In this document: positions 38,101-47,913 of the stretch, one piece after another
Layout: every line of letters starts with the position of its first letter
Numbering within the stretch: the stretch's first letter is position 1
DNA from: Symbiodinium sp. CCMP2592
Taxonomy: Eukaryota; Sar; Dinophyceae; Suessiales; Symbiodiniaceae
DNA: 64,000 bases
Assembly (NCBI GenBank): GCA_905221615.1
Contig: CAJNDT010000306.1
Location: 92,001-156,000 of the forward strand
Direction: 5' to 3'
Made by a program: the position numbers and the translations under genes
Notes under the pieces: model-generated
Database searches by the model: none
What the model saw: the letters and a program-made list of their open reading frames with translations, nothing else
What the model was told of the DNA's origin: nothing

Positions 38101-41100
38101 ATATTGGAGCAAACGCTGTCATGTGCTTGTTGAGCTGTGAGGCCCGTGTTGGTGTAAACAGTCTGGTCAAAGAACGTGCCATGGACCATTTTCCAAAAAC
38201 TCATTGGGCAAACGATCACAACATGATCAGGTTGGTGATCTTGTCCGAAGACCACCAGATTGGAAAACAGTTTTCGGAGATGCTGGACATCATCAAAAGT
38301 GATTGAACCCTGCGTTGCTTGCAAATGCTGTTGCCAATGAGCTCTGACGAATGAATCACACGACTGCAACGGGAAAAAGGCATCTTGTTGTCATCCGACC
38401 ACTGATTGATGCTCTGTTTGAACTGTTTGATGAACCATTCGAGTGAAGGCCACATCTGCGAAGATGCTGAAAACTGAAGTGCTGCTTGAAGCCGTTGGGG
38501 CAAACAGACAAATGCGGCAGGAGACACAATATGGCCATCAATTGTATCGACTGCGGCACATTTGCTTCGCTTAAGGAGCTGCTGACAACTGCACCGAGGA
38601 ACTTGATGGGGGTGGTCCTCCCATTCGCGCATCCAGCGCTTATGATTGTAGAGCTGCTTTTTGAGAGACGGCAAGGCAGTGCCGGCCGACAGTCTGGCGA
38701 GTGGGAACATGAAAAGGTACAATATGGCCTTTTTGCTTACGAAACCACTCCGAAAACCAACGTTTCACATCCGGAACCCATTCATCATGTGCCAAGGGCG
38801 CCAGCTGAATGGGTTTGTTCTTTGTTGGAACGACCAGGTTCCTGAACTTGAAAATCCTGCAAAGCTCACGCTTGACTGTAGCCGTGTGGAATGGCTGTTC
38901 GAGGTTCGTGGAAAGTTTCAGCAGCGCAAAACATGTTGTGAAGGGATCAAGTTTGACCGAAGCTTCCGTGAAACGTCAAAGGAACACTTCGCCGTAGAAC
39001 AAAGATCTATAATCATTGGCCACGCAGCGCGAAGTTCGCAAAACAACCCAAGTTGAGCCTTGAGCGGTAGGAAACCTTGCTTAATGAGCCTTCGAAGCTT
39101 GTTTTGAACACGGTTGAAAACCAACTCATGGCCATGTCGAACAGGAGCTCTGCATTTCTTGATGCCTGAAGGTCTTACAAGGAACCTGCGGCAAATAGGG
39201 AAATTGAGATGCGGTTGCCAACGGCCACTGAGCAAAAGCTCTGAAACCCTGGCATCAACAGCTGATTTGCAAAAGCTGACAGGAATGGTAACCAAATGGT
39301 GAAACAGGTTATTCCGAACCCAGTAATGTAAGGCCAACTCGGCTTTAACAACACTGCCCAACACTGCCCTTCTGTGCTTGTCTTGCTATGCGCACTCGAG
39401 ACTCAATCCTGCTCAAAATGCCTTTTGTGGGCGATCCCACGTAAAAGCCTTTGCGGAGTTGCATACGTTTGGAAACACAGGTCGGGGTGAAACACACATA
39501 CACCACATACTCCTGAGCGCGGAAATCCTCAATGATGAAGCTCCGCGGCTCGAGGCCATGAGACTTGAATCTGTTTCGCCACTGCTTTGCACATTGCGAA
39601 CTGCTGTCAAACTTGAAAAACCACATCAACAATAGCCGCGCGGCCTGAAATCGAAGAGCAAGCCGAACATCTGCTATCGTCTCTGTCATCAAAAAACGTG
39701 AGATGATGGACAAAAACAGCGTGAGTGCCGTCAAAGCTTCTATGCAAAAAGTGACATCGGCAAAGCTCAACCTTGTATCATGTAGGTCGAATAGTCAAAT
39801 TTCAAGACTGCTCGCTGCAAGGATGATCTTCATGAGCTCGGTTTGCTCACCCTTGGATGCCAAATCAACCGGAAGTCCCAACTCCACCGCCCTGTTGGCA
39901 AGGTTGTTCTTCTGCGCGTCCCTAAGGGCAGAATGCAAGTTTGCAATCTTGTTGCACTGGTGCCCCAACGACTTCTTCTTGTTCGCGGCCTTCATCCACT
40001 TCTTGATGGTTGTCGGTGTGACTGCTTTTGGGCTGGTCTGCTTGAGAGGCTGCTAGGTGGGAACATTGTCAACATCGAATGGGGCCATAAACTGACTGTT
40101 CGGAGCTTTGCCAACCAAACGACGACGCTTGGGTTCAGGTGCTGATGCGGGGCTTGCCTGTCCGTGTTTGACTTGCTGAAGCTCATGCTGAAAGCTTTTG
40201 ACTTTCTGCTGTGCGATTTGAAAGTCATTCTTGACATACGGCACAAGGGCTTGATGTAGTTTTGCTGCAATGACTTGAATGATGTCTGCTTTGCCTGAGT
40301 TGGTGTCGGGGTCTAGTGTACGATCAAGATGCAATTCTTGAAAAATCTGGCTGCCAACCTGCATGAGATCCAACCCTGCTGTCCTGTTCAGTTTCCCAGA
40401 AACTTTTCCATGAGGACTGCTTCGTTCATGGAGCGGGTCATCACCAGCGTCATGGATACCCCACAAGCCAGCCAACGTAGAGATGCATTGGCTTTCCCCA
40501 TGTAGCAAAGCTCGGGTATTTGAAAAGGGTCTCTCCCTGCTAGATTGTTGCGGCTAGACCACGGGGTGTGCGCAATGGTCTCGGGGAACTTGCGCTTGAA
40601 CTTCTCGTTCTTATCGCAATGAAACTCATCAGGTTGAAAATCCTTCGGAAAATCAGACATGACGCCAGATTTCCCCCCCGTAAGCGATGACTCCAAATCC
40701 CACTGTCTGGCACGGCTTTCATAGGCTTTCGGGTTCGGGTGTTGGGATGGTGGTGTGCGGGGGGCAGTGTTGTGACCTTCACTTGCAACTGGAAGTCCAG
40801 CACGGCTTGTGTCAATCTGGGGATAAGCTGAAGAGCTCTGCTGCCACGATCCACCGCTAAAACTACTCCACTGCTGGTTGTACTGCTGGTTGTGGTGCGA
40901 ATACTGCCAACCATGTTCACCATTCCAACCCTGCTGCCAATCAGAGTTCCCAGAGTTCCAAGACGGCCAACGGTCCGACATGATAGAGACTGTACAGACA
41001 TAATCACCTGCTACCGAAGAAGAACACGCTCGAGCAACAACAACAACCTTGAGACAACGGACAGTGAGAAGCTGCAGAGCATTCCAACAGGACTGAGAAG

Positions 41101-44100
41101 CCCAAGCAGGCAATCAACGAAATCACAACCCAAAACAGCAGCCGCAACGCAATGCTTGTTTTGTCAATGCTTGAAGAGACAAAGACTAGTTAAAACCCTA
41201 AGCTTAAAATAGCTTAAAGGTGACACGAGTGTTGCTAACCCGCGTGCGTATCTCCTTCTTCGCGTAGCCACACAAGCGAAAAGCAAAGCCATCCACCACA
41301 CTGTGATGCTGACGATTCTAGCTTTTTTGATGCTTGCTTAATCTCTAATCGACTCTCGCTGAGCCTTCCAGTCGCCCCAAGAGTCCCAAGCAGAGTCATA
41401 AACCAAATGAAAGTTGTAAATGACCGCATCGTCAGTCCTGAAACACCAGCGCTGGTCCTTTGACGGTGGCTTGACACAGTACATGAGCCGTTGTTCTTTT
41501 TGTTTGTCAGAGTTGCCCGGTTTGTAGTGCTCAGTGTGCATGTAGCCAGTGAAACACAAACCGAACTCAGCCTTTCCGTAGTCGCTGTTATTCGCGATGA
41601 ACTGGCAGATCTGCTCCAACACCAAAGCATCATGCTGAGTGGAGCCGCGGCTGGAGAAGCCTAATGGAGGACTTCCAGCGGTAGCTCCCGAGTACTCGGA
41701 AAAATGAACCCGCTTCGAAGAGTTCACAGCAACCCTTCCGGCGATGTGACGTGCATGAAGCTGACGGGATACTCCCCAATGCGAGCACAATGTCTCACAT
41801 GCTTATCTTGCCCCGGCATGCCCAACAGTTTCCACGAATATATCAATATGCCAGAAATCTCGCTGTGGATCATGACAGGCTGCTGGAAAAGTTGTTTCTA
41901 GGGTACTCCGGATTGATGAATGGCTCCAATAAGCTTCTCGAGCTGAGTAGGTGGCATCAATAGATCTGCTGACTCCTTCTCGTACACATGTTGCGTTCCA
42001 ACTAACAGATGGCCGAGGACCTCTTTGCGAAAGCCATTGTCATGCAAAGAAGTCGTAACTCCATGGTTTGACCACAGTTGCAGCGAATCCCTCCATGATA
42101 TCCGCTCAACGTCTGCCGGTAAAATGCAATGGTGCGGAAGAGTGGACTCTGCTTGCAAACTCTGTAGGCAGGCAAACCAGGCTTGCTCATCAGTCTCATA
42201 TGGCAGCTGTTTTGCACGGATGACGACATGTGCTTTGCGCTCGGAAAACTGCAAACAACCTTGCACTGCACGACCAAGCTCAACCGATTGCAAGAACGTT
42301 GCTGCTGAGGCTGGTGATGCTTGCTTTATCGATGCTGTTTTGAAGGTCTGTCCTGTGCTGTTACTGATCGAATGGGCTGGCTGAATTGGCGGAGTTGGTG
42401 CTGACGCACGGGGTCGCGCCGTGGGATTTGAAGGGGTATGTGGGGTGCCACTTCCGATAGCCTGGTGGGTAGGGGTGCTGGCTGAGCACATCTCTGACTG
42501 TACACGCAAGATCTTGTTTCGCAGGAGTTGAACGCGCTGCAAACGTGGCTCAACGGATTGTTCTGAACGAACCACACAGGTGGGTGGTGCTGCCTTCCCT
42601 GTTGTTCCGTTCACTTTAATATGCACTACTTGCCGACATGGGTGCAGTTTGTACCGCAAGTGGTGAACCGGAACTTCAGCGTGCATAGGCACTGGTTGCA
42701 AGGAGACGACTGGAATATCAACATCCACTGCATGGGTACTGGCCTGTTATGCTCTGCAAACTAAACCGTGAAACCCCGCGTTACTCAACCAAACACCTTG
42801 ACTGTCGACGTTCGCAACTGCTGAATCAGGCTGTGCTGTTAACATGGTCAAAGCAGATGAACCTGGGCCGACTGCATGTGGAAATGCTGCACTGGGTGCT
42901 GTAGTTGATGGGGCAATCACCATGCAACCTGCTTAGGAAACATGTTGTGCATCCACTGCAGCTGTGTTTTATTCCGGCATGGAGAAGCTCCCTGCAACAT
43001 AGGCTGGCTCAAGGGGGCAATCCAGGTTTCTGGTGGTGTAAATGACAGCTCAGGGTACGATGAATGGACTGGATACAACCTGCGGGCCCTCTTGCTGCCT
43101 GACCTGTCCCTGTGCACATCATGTGACGGCTCCTTGCTTCTGCAACCTGTTCTGCGAGTATGGTCAGTCGTGTCACTGTTGCTTGTATGCTTGTCTGCGG
43201 AACGTGCTGGGCTGTTGGTGCTCTGAGTGTTGTGAAGCTGGCCCGGCGGCGCTTCAAGCACAAAGGTGCTTTGTTCACTGCGGCTGGTTGCATGTGCTCG
43301 TCTGCTGTCGGCTCGCTCACACAGACTCTGGATGTCTGTCGCACGGCTGCAGTACGACCATCTGAAACCGAAAAACTGGAAATTGTAAACAGGTGCTGAC
43401 ATTCTTTCAGCTGCATAAGACTTGGCCTGAGCCTGATCCTGAACCAGTACAGTCCGTGGGAACATCAATGGCAATCAATGGGAGAAACCAATGTTATTCA
43501 ATGAAGGAAGTTTCATGAGGCGCTTCTATCAACAATGTCACACATCTCGCTCGCTGTGTGCTAAGGATCCACAGGAAGAAGCTCATGATCTATCAACAGG
43601 CGAGTACGGCACAGGGCCGTTCCTATGCACTTTGACAGAACGCATAGGATGACACACTCAGATAAGCCGTCCTCCGCGAAAAGGTAATGCAATGCGCACA
43701 AAGCTTCACTACGTTTGATGCAACGATCAGCATCCTGTCTCATCAAAGGTGTTGCCATGATACAAAACAAAATATTACGAATGTTGACCATAATTACGTG
43801 GTCCGAGTTCAAAAAGATCACAAGCCATATACTTCTTTGCAAAATTGGAGGTACATGCCGAGGTGTCCCTCAGCACTTCCCCCTTGCTCACTAGCTTCGT
43901 TGGACGCAGTCATGAGCAAGGGCTGCGCCCCCCTGCACGAAACTATGTACAACTTTCAGCTTCGAACTGGGCTTGCTCCGACAATCTGCACGGATCTGCT
44001 AGATGCCCTGCAGCTGATTCGCACCGCACTGCTGTCACATCGGATCTTGTTTTGTGGTGACTTTGCTGCCACTCTGCTGCTTTGTCCTATATCTCAAGGC

Positions 44101-44971
44101 TGCACACACACACACACACACGTACCAGCAAATCACCAACCAACCAACCAACCAAGCAACCAAGCAACCAAGCAACCAAGCAACCAACCGAGCCACCAAG
44201 CAACCAACCGAGCCACCAAGCAACCAATCAACCAAGCAACCAACTAACAAAACAACAAAACCAAGAACCCAGTCAACCAATCAACCCACTAACCACGGCA
44301 GCTCGCTGAAAAGGCATCTCGATCAGTTTGTAGATCTCTGGGTGGACATATTACTCCTCGGATAGGATCCAACAATCTCTCGAACAGCACCTGGCGCAAT
44401 AGGGATACTGAACGAAGCAGTAAAGACTCAGTGTCGCACGCAGCTTCAAGCCCGTATCGTCTTCAAGCTTCTTGAGCAATCGGTCCAAATACTTTTCCGT
44501 GGAGGGCGTTAGCAAATTCGTTTCATCTACGACAAAGAGGGGCGATCCATCCTCTTCTGCTGTTGCTGCTTCCACCTGCAGCGACGAGAAATGCTCACTT
44601 GTCTTCCCTTTGGCAAAATGCGGCCAAAGGACTCCCATTTCGGCCACAACACCGAAAGCCATCCACGTCCGTCTGCCACGTCCTGGACTATGACCGGGTG
44701 CCATGACTGAACATCGCTACGAAAAAACACGTGACGTGGACTGCTCCCCGCACGGACTGCTGGGAGAATGCACCGCATCCGTCCTGGAAAAGCACCCGGC
44801 AGCGCAAAGCCTGGAAGCCAAAACATTCACTTGTTTGAGCTGGTCTGGAGCGGCATTATGGCGCACGGCGCGCTCTCTCTTTCTGCTCCCCAAGTTACCA
44901 TCACCCAGGCCGCGTGGCCAAGCGAGAACTGCCACTGCTAGCAAGGCTGCACTTCGGACGCGGGCCACCAT
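35143..44971 (-). CDS. TLP18.3/Psb32-like thylakoid TPM-domain protein, split by a retroelement
   Basis: The 5' part (44971-44439) begins with a signal peptide (VRSAALLAVAVLAW) and a basic transit region. A twin-arginine hydrophobic stretch (RGRRTWMAFGVVAEMGVLW) then suggests thylakoid-lumen delivery. The TPM domain starts FVVDETNLLTPSTEKYLDRL and reaches LEDDTGLKLR. The 3' part (about 35600-35143) reads YLRPISKKLGTDQSTVVI, then RLQERFQYRLTNDFLLSVAD, then GPDLAIQDATKNVAACLFGL and a stop. This resembles the C-terminal half of algal Psb32-like proteins, implicated in photosystem II repair. Between them lie about 8.8 kb, nearly all a Penelope-like element (36247-44122), so the element appears to occupy an intron. 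A TAG lies in frame between the presequence and the twin-arginine part (about 44718), implying a small intron, an error or decay. Join of the two halves is inferred. Confidence 0.6.
35601..36246. other. intron remnant left of the retroelement
   Basis: This is the part of the presumed host intron between the terminal TPM exon and the left terminal repeat of the element. I see no exon in it. Confidence 0.4.
36247..36878 (-). repeat. downstream pseudo-LTR of the Penelope-like element
   Basis: Starts acacactcagataagcc and ends in (CA)n. It matches 43652-44122 throughout, except for about 155 extra bases here (about 36566-36725). Its minus strand has a short frame (36440-36237) whose peptide (QDADRCIRRSEALCALRYLL) is conserved in the other copy with about nine substitutions. 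It begins only about 70 bp after the RT frame ends. Confidence 0.8.
36948..38369 (-). CDS. Penelope-like reverse transcriptase
   Basis: A 473-codon frame. RT motif A is at residues about 186-197 (NDDLVGFYTSIP), the 'fingers-palm' B motif at 276-286 (RGSTIGNQISP), motif C at 319-325 (RRYVDNR) and the D/E region at 360-365 (HLLGIQ). FYTSIP is close to the LFTNIP/LYTNIP of Penelope-like RTs, and the order and spacing are right. Motif C has Asp-Asn instead of Asp-Asp, one base away from the catalytic pair, so this copy is probably inactive or belongs to a variant family. The frame starts abruptly: its true upstream continuation is in another frame, joined at a T/A homopolymer near 38380. It ends just before the terminal repeat. 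Confidence 0.75.
   Translation of the reverse strand: MQSCDSFVRAHWQQHLQATQGSITFDDVQHLRKLFSNLVVFGQDHQPDHVVIVCPMSFWKMVHGTFFDQTVYTNTGLTAQQAHDSVCSNIPANLQRDLPWAWQYKRPLPFAYVLPKQKKAWTTAMPIFAHSKSPIGNGLKAAALILARVTKLIFPDSFDGNLVSAFHDLRRFFREAPVDQALTFVNDDLVGFYTSIPQDRILHSVREVLERYMQAIRCDHRHTFSVTLHEQQFPGQVFKGKISAKQVNIQQLFQIVELSFKANMFVALGTVFSQVRGSTIGNQISPIISSTTVMMQELHQWQQCISAFLTNNRWSFFARRYVDNRFIMFAQELRRTSALRALCDLDLYQAPVEIEVVDDNHLLGIQCRCGSQKCPLQDAKTCLAISVANVCRMQIPHALELPQPSIFDSTFHSTRFHLNMLQKTLSACFTYMSSLASSQLLKLICDRMLSKAKPTWRCLEYPDPSRALLHPLQ
38371..38930 (-). pseudogene. RT N-terminal linker region, frame-shifted
   Basis: Minus-strand coding sequence continues in two other frames between the GIY-YIG-like part and the RT. 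One (about 38930-38715) includes ELCRIFKFRNLVVPTKNK, another (38722-38390) includes CSCQQLLKRSKCAAVDTIDG and QFSASSQMWPSLEWFIKQ. Penelope-like elements have a conserved linker before the RT, consistent with this. Two frame changes (near 38715 and 38380) break it. Confidence 0.5.
38918..39770 (-). pseudogene. GIY-YIG-like endonuclease region, broken by a 10-bp duplication
   Basis: The frame 39770-39345 contains EYVVYVCF, then KGFYVGSP, then ILSRIESRVR. These correspond to the GIY strand, the YIG strand and the catalytic Arg of a GIY-YIG nuclease; the His of the 'R-x-x-x-H' helix is Arg here. The conserved downstream Glu would be in KAELALHYW, in the next frame (39364-38918). The junction is an exact tandem duplication of aacactgccc (39350-39369), which shifts the frame by one; without it the two frames would be continuous. 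The rest of the second frame (SFCKSAVDARVSELLL...) resembles the linker after the nuclease. Confidence 0.55.
39795..41113 (-). CDS. Penelope-like element, upstream ORF(s): low-complexity and helical protein
   Basis: Minus-strand frames 41113-40388, 40508-40053 and 39995-39795 appear to be one coding region with frame changes. It starts MSDRWPSWNSGNSDWQQGW, a Trp/Gln/Ser/Asn-rich stretch seen in many dinoflagellate retroelement proteins. A helical segment follows (FQIAQQKVKSFQHELQQVKH) and then a basic, nuclear-signal-like PEPKRRRLVGK. The last part has a SAP-like helix (LVAKGEQTE equivalent, here LASKGEQTELMKIIL), possibly DNA-binding. No enzyme motif. Role in the element unknown. Confidence 0.45.
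41338..43474 (-). CDS. Penelope-like element, 5' ORFs of unknown function
   Basis: Three minus-strand frames: 43474-42917 (185 codons), 42728-41898 (276 codons) and 41790-41338 (150 codons). The middle one has a Pro/Thr/Ala-rich centre (TARPRASAPTPPIQP) and a helical C-terminal half (WFACLQSLQAESTLPHH). The last contains WCFRTDDAVIYNFHLVYD. They follow the upstream terminal repeat directly and precede the low-complexity ORF, so they fit an ORF1-like position. No family recognised; frames may be broken pieces of one protein. Confidence 0.4.
43652..44122 (-). repeat. upstream pseudo-LTR of the Penelope-like element
   Basis: Matches 36247-36878 from acacactcagataagcc to (CA)n, with scattered substitutions and a deletion of about 155 bp after the string cttcgaactgg. 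The minus-strand peptide frame (43842-43561) extends beyond the repeat into the element interior. Confidence 0.8.
44123..44350. repeat. (CAAC)n/(CAAG)n low-complexity tract
   Basis: From about 44138 to 44290 the sequence is built of accaaccaaccaag-type tetramers with agccacc interruptions. A similar tract occurs at 54.3-54.55 kb inside the LTR unit. It lies immediately outside the Penelope-like element, within the presumed host intron. Confidence 0.8.
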
Positions 44972-45298
44972 GGCTTCTCAAACCGTAGCAGGAGAAGCTG
45001 CAAGAATTCACATACGCTTGGAAAGCTTTCCACATGGCTACTGCCGGGGCTTCATGCCGTTTGTCTCGCCCCCTCAGCAGGATGCGTGGTCCTCAAAATA
45101 CTGTTGCAAGCCACCATAACCGACAGCGTAGACTACTTCTTGATCCAAGTCTAGATCCAGAAGGTCCGGCAGAACAGATGCGAACTTCTTAGTTGGAGTA
45201 AACAAGCGAAATTTTCAAAGTGCACCGCAGCAGGCCGAAAGTTGTGCAGATTTGCAGACATCGCCCACTGAGTCCACTGAGAGGCATTGCGTCGGGGA

Positions 45299-45696
45299 CT
45301 ACCTACCTAGTTCCTCCAGCTCACAGATCTTCTTGCGAGCTTGAAAGGCTCGAAGAGGATCTGCACCTAGCCTTGCACGATTTTGCGTGGGAGTCAGTCT
45401 GCACCTCAAGTTTGGAACGAGACCAAGCTGAGGCACCAAAGTCGCTCGCATCAGCTTGTCCACGGTGTCACTTTGCCAACCGTGAACGAACATAGTCACT
45501 GCTTTGGCCTCAAAGAACAGGACCATTCCACGTTTCTTGCAGGAATCCGAGGCGCCGCTGCAGAGTAGAACAGGAGCATGCGTTTAAAGTTTTCATGCTT
45601 TTCTTCAACAGGCTGACCCTTCCAAGGCCAGCGGTTACACAGCTTGAGAGCGCACGCTCGAGGTGCCTCCTCGACAGAAGCATCCGAGCTCGACAA
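45299..45696 (-). CDS. putative exons, unknown protein
   Basis: A frame starting at 45696 (MSSSDASVEEAPRACALKLC ... HENFKRMLLFYSAAAPRIPA) looks like a genuine N-terminus. A second frame (about 45500-45299) reads TVDKLMRATLVPQLGLVPN, then AFQARKKICELEELG. They are in different frames, so an intron or a frameshift near 45530 is needed. No family recognised. It lies just upstream of the plastid TPM-domain gene on the same strand. Confidence 0.35.
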
Positions 45697-46655
45697 GGAG
45701 GAATTTGTTGAGCTTCGCAGTGGCGCAACCTGTACTCAGTTCGGTTCCCGTTCTGCAATCGCATCTGCAGGGTTCAGCCTCGCATCTTCGGTGCCCAAAC
45801 AGCGACATCCAGGCACCTGCTGAGAAATGGCAAGACGTACTGTGTGCCATATTCTCTTGTCAGTGCAGGGCCTGGGCACACGCCCCTCATGCAACAGCAA
45901 CTCGATGCCTGGACATTCTCACAGAGGAGGGCAGGCCAGTGCTGTGCATGTGCCAACGAAGCCTCCTCCAACTGCCACAGCCGGGGCATGTGTTAAGCCG
46001 CGTTTCAGAGAGCGGCAGAGACACTCATCGATAGTCAGCTAATTAGGTGTTCGTCGCAGTCTGCAGTTCAACTCCAACGGTAGTAGTTTAATGCATGTAG
46101 TTCATGCCGTGGCATTCACGATTGACTTGCCACACACTCGGCTCAAGCAATGCTGCTGCCTTCTCGGTCTTCTCCCTTTCTGTCAAAATGCTGCGAAAGC
46201 ATTATACGACTTGTCAGGTTGGCCGTCAAGAACACTAGTAGTAGAAAACTCCATGAAACAGCTGCAATTGGCAAGGAAGCCCTTTTGGCAGCTTCTCGTT
46301 CTCGTTGCCTCGTGGCACCGTGATCCCCACCAGCACGTCCGCAAATCCACGTTCGTCCGTTCACCGGTTCCTCGTCCATCTCGAAACCCTTCCCTGCACG
46401 TAGGAGCTGACACATCCTCCGGACCAACGAGAGCTCTTCTGTTGCAATCTAACATCTCGCTGGCTCTGGCCTGCGTGCAGAAGAAAGCCCTCGCTCACCA
46501 CTCCTATTTCAACTCCTGAGCAATGGAAGAGTGCATGTCAGATTAGAGAAATGCCGCGTTGTGTTCAATGCTCCTCGGGAAGCATCTCTTGCGGCAACGT
46601 GATGGGCAGGTCCTGGCATGATTGGGCCATAGCCGTCGTGGCAATACTAGTAGCG
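45697..46655. other. no gene recognised
   Basis: Open frames on both strands overlap, none with a motif. The region leads into the (CTA)n tract. Confidence 0.35.
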
Positions 46656-46679
46656 GTACCACTACTACTTGCACTACTA

Positions 46680-46754
<75 letters not shown>
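46656..46754. repeat. (CTA)n microsatellite
   Basis: About 100 bp of CTA trinucleotides with three interruptions at the left end. The poly-Ser and poly-Val frames through it are artefacts. Similar tracts in one or the other direction occur at 47188-47228, 58430-58473 and 61334-61384, each at the edge of a mobile or repeat unit. Confidence 0.9.
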
Positions 46755-47187
46755 TTTTCAATTGAACGCTGTGCGAGCGGGCTCTGCACATAGCGGGCGA
46801 TTGCCGCGGTGCACTCACTTTGATGTGAAACTGACTCAGACCCTATGACTGATTAGCCCAGGTCAATAAGACCTATTAGAGCTTTTGCGGCCTACAGGCT
46901 TCGAGCTAACTGGCAGAGATCAACCAAAGCAAGATTGCAGGCTGCAAAATATCGAGCTCCAGCATTTCGTGATGTACCTGAATGTCGGGAAATGGTCCGT
47001 TTGGTGCATGCAGGCAGCAATGCAGCTGTCACGTGTCTGGCAGCAGGCTTGAACATGTTTTTCCGACTGACAGCGGCGGCATCAAGCAGAAGAGCTGTCA
47101 GACCGTCTTGGAAGAGACTTGAAGAAAAAACAGGCATTGCCTCCGCTGCTAGCTACGCATACTGCCATTGGCACCATATGTTTTGGG
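46755..47187. other. spacer between two (CTA)n tracts
   Basis: No recognisable gene. A plus-strand 104-codon frame (46935-47249) runs into the trinucleotide repeat and is not credible. Confidence 0.35.
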
Positions 47188-47228
47188 ACTACTACTACTA
47201 CTACTACTACTACGACTACTACTACCAC
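47188..47228. repeat. (CTA)n tract abutting the LTR unit
   Basis: Thirteen or so CTA/CGA units directly touch the left end of the 11.2-kb LTR unit. The right end of the unit touches a (TAG)n tract at 58430, the reverse complement, so the unit appears to sit inside or between trinucleotide repeats. Confidence 0.85.
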
Positions 47229-47671
47229 TGCGTGGGGATTTGTTGCTGATGATGTCCTTGTTCGCTCACCCCACCGAGCCTATCAATAGCTGGTTGCCCT
47301 CTCAACAGACTGTCAAGTATGCTCCACGCTCTCCACACTTCAGATAGGTATCCCTGGCAGGCAGACTCGGTACTCGCTTGTTTTCTCGTTCGAGATGCGC
47401 GACGAGACGTCTATGCACGGGATGGCTCTGATCCTCTTGGGTACACACGAAAGGCTACAAGCTTTGGTTAGCTTGTGGCATTAGTTGCTTGAGCCAAAGT
47501 TGCGTTGGCGGAAAGTAAAGTACTCACGCTGTGCCATGGTCCGTGGACGAGTGTGTCGGGTCAGGGTTCGCAAGACGATACCCTGCCCTCTGTACACGAC
47601 GAATCATGCTACTGCTCACAGCTCTGATAACGACACCATAGAATTGGACTGGGCATCGAGGTCCGTTCGCA
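47229..47671 (-). repeat. downstream LTR-like repeat
   Basis: Shares with 57966-58429, in order: gctcaccccaccgagc, ccctc(t)caacagact, gggatggctct, gccaaagttgc, and acaccatagaa with ttggact and a ccgttcgca end. Divergence is high with many small indels. Confidence 0.65.
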
Positions 47672-47677
47672 CCCCCC
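47672..47677 (-). other. G-tract (polypurine-tract-like) before the downstream LTR
   Basis: Six C on the plus strand, thus GGGGGG then TG on the minus strand, immediately upstream of the LTR start. This is the position of the plus-strand primer in LTR elements, though shorter than typical. Confidence 0.4.
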
Positions 47678-47913
47678 ATGAGTTGTGCCTCCGCCACTGC
47701 TCACCCGGAAGATGACGCGATTGGAAAGGAATAGAAAATTATCCGCCGCAAGTTTGAAATGTTTGGATATGAGCCGTTCATCCCAATTAGCAACGATGTG
47801 ACACTCATCTACGTCAGTCACGAGCCCCCGAAATGACATGAGACAATCAGGCGTCACCAAAGAAAAGCTGGCCGTGAGTGAAGATCACTCTCAAAGTAAA
47901 GCTCCATCAAAGG

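Larger units (their letters stand above)
36247..44122 (-). mobile_element. Penelope-like retroelement with direct terminal repeats
   Basis: Two long direct repeats (36247-36878 and 43652-44122) flank about 6.8 kb of minus-strand coding sequence ending in a reverse transcriptase. Direct 'pseudo-LTR' repeats, an RT with an FYTSIP/YVD-type core and a GIY-YIG-like region are features of Penelope-like elements. The GIY-YIG-like region lies upstream of the RT, as in the Naiad/Chlamys type, rather than downstream. Both terminal repeats end on (CA)n runs. Several frameshifts show the copy is degenerate. It lies in the same direction as the TPM-domain gene it interrupts. I could not identify a clear target-site duplication because both ends are microsatellite-like. 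Confidence 0.7.

Noticed and set aside
46543-46818. Poly-Val, poly-Ser and poly-Leu frames through the (CTA)n tract.
   Set aside because: Trinucleotide repeat read in different frames.
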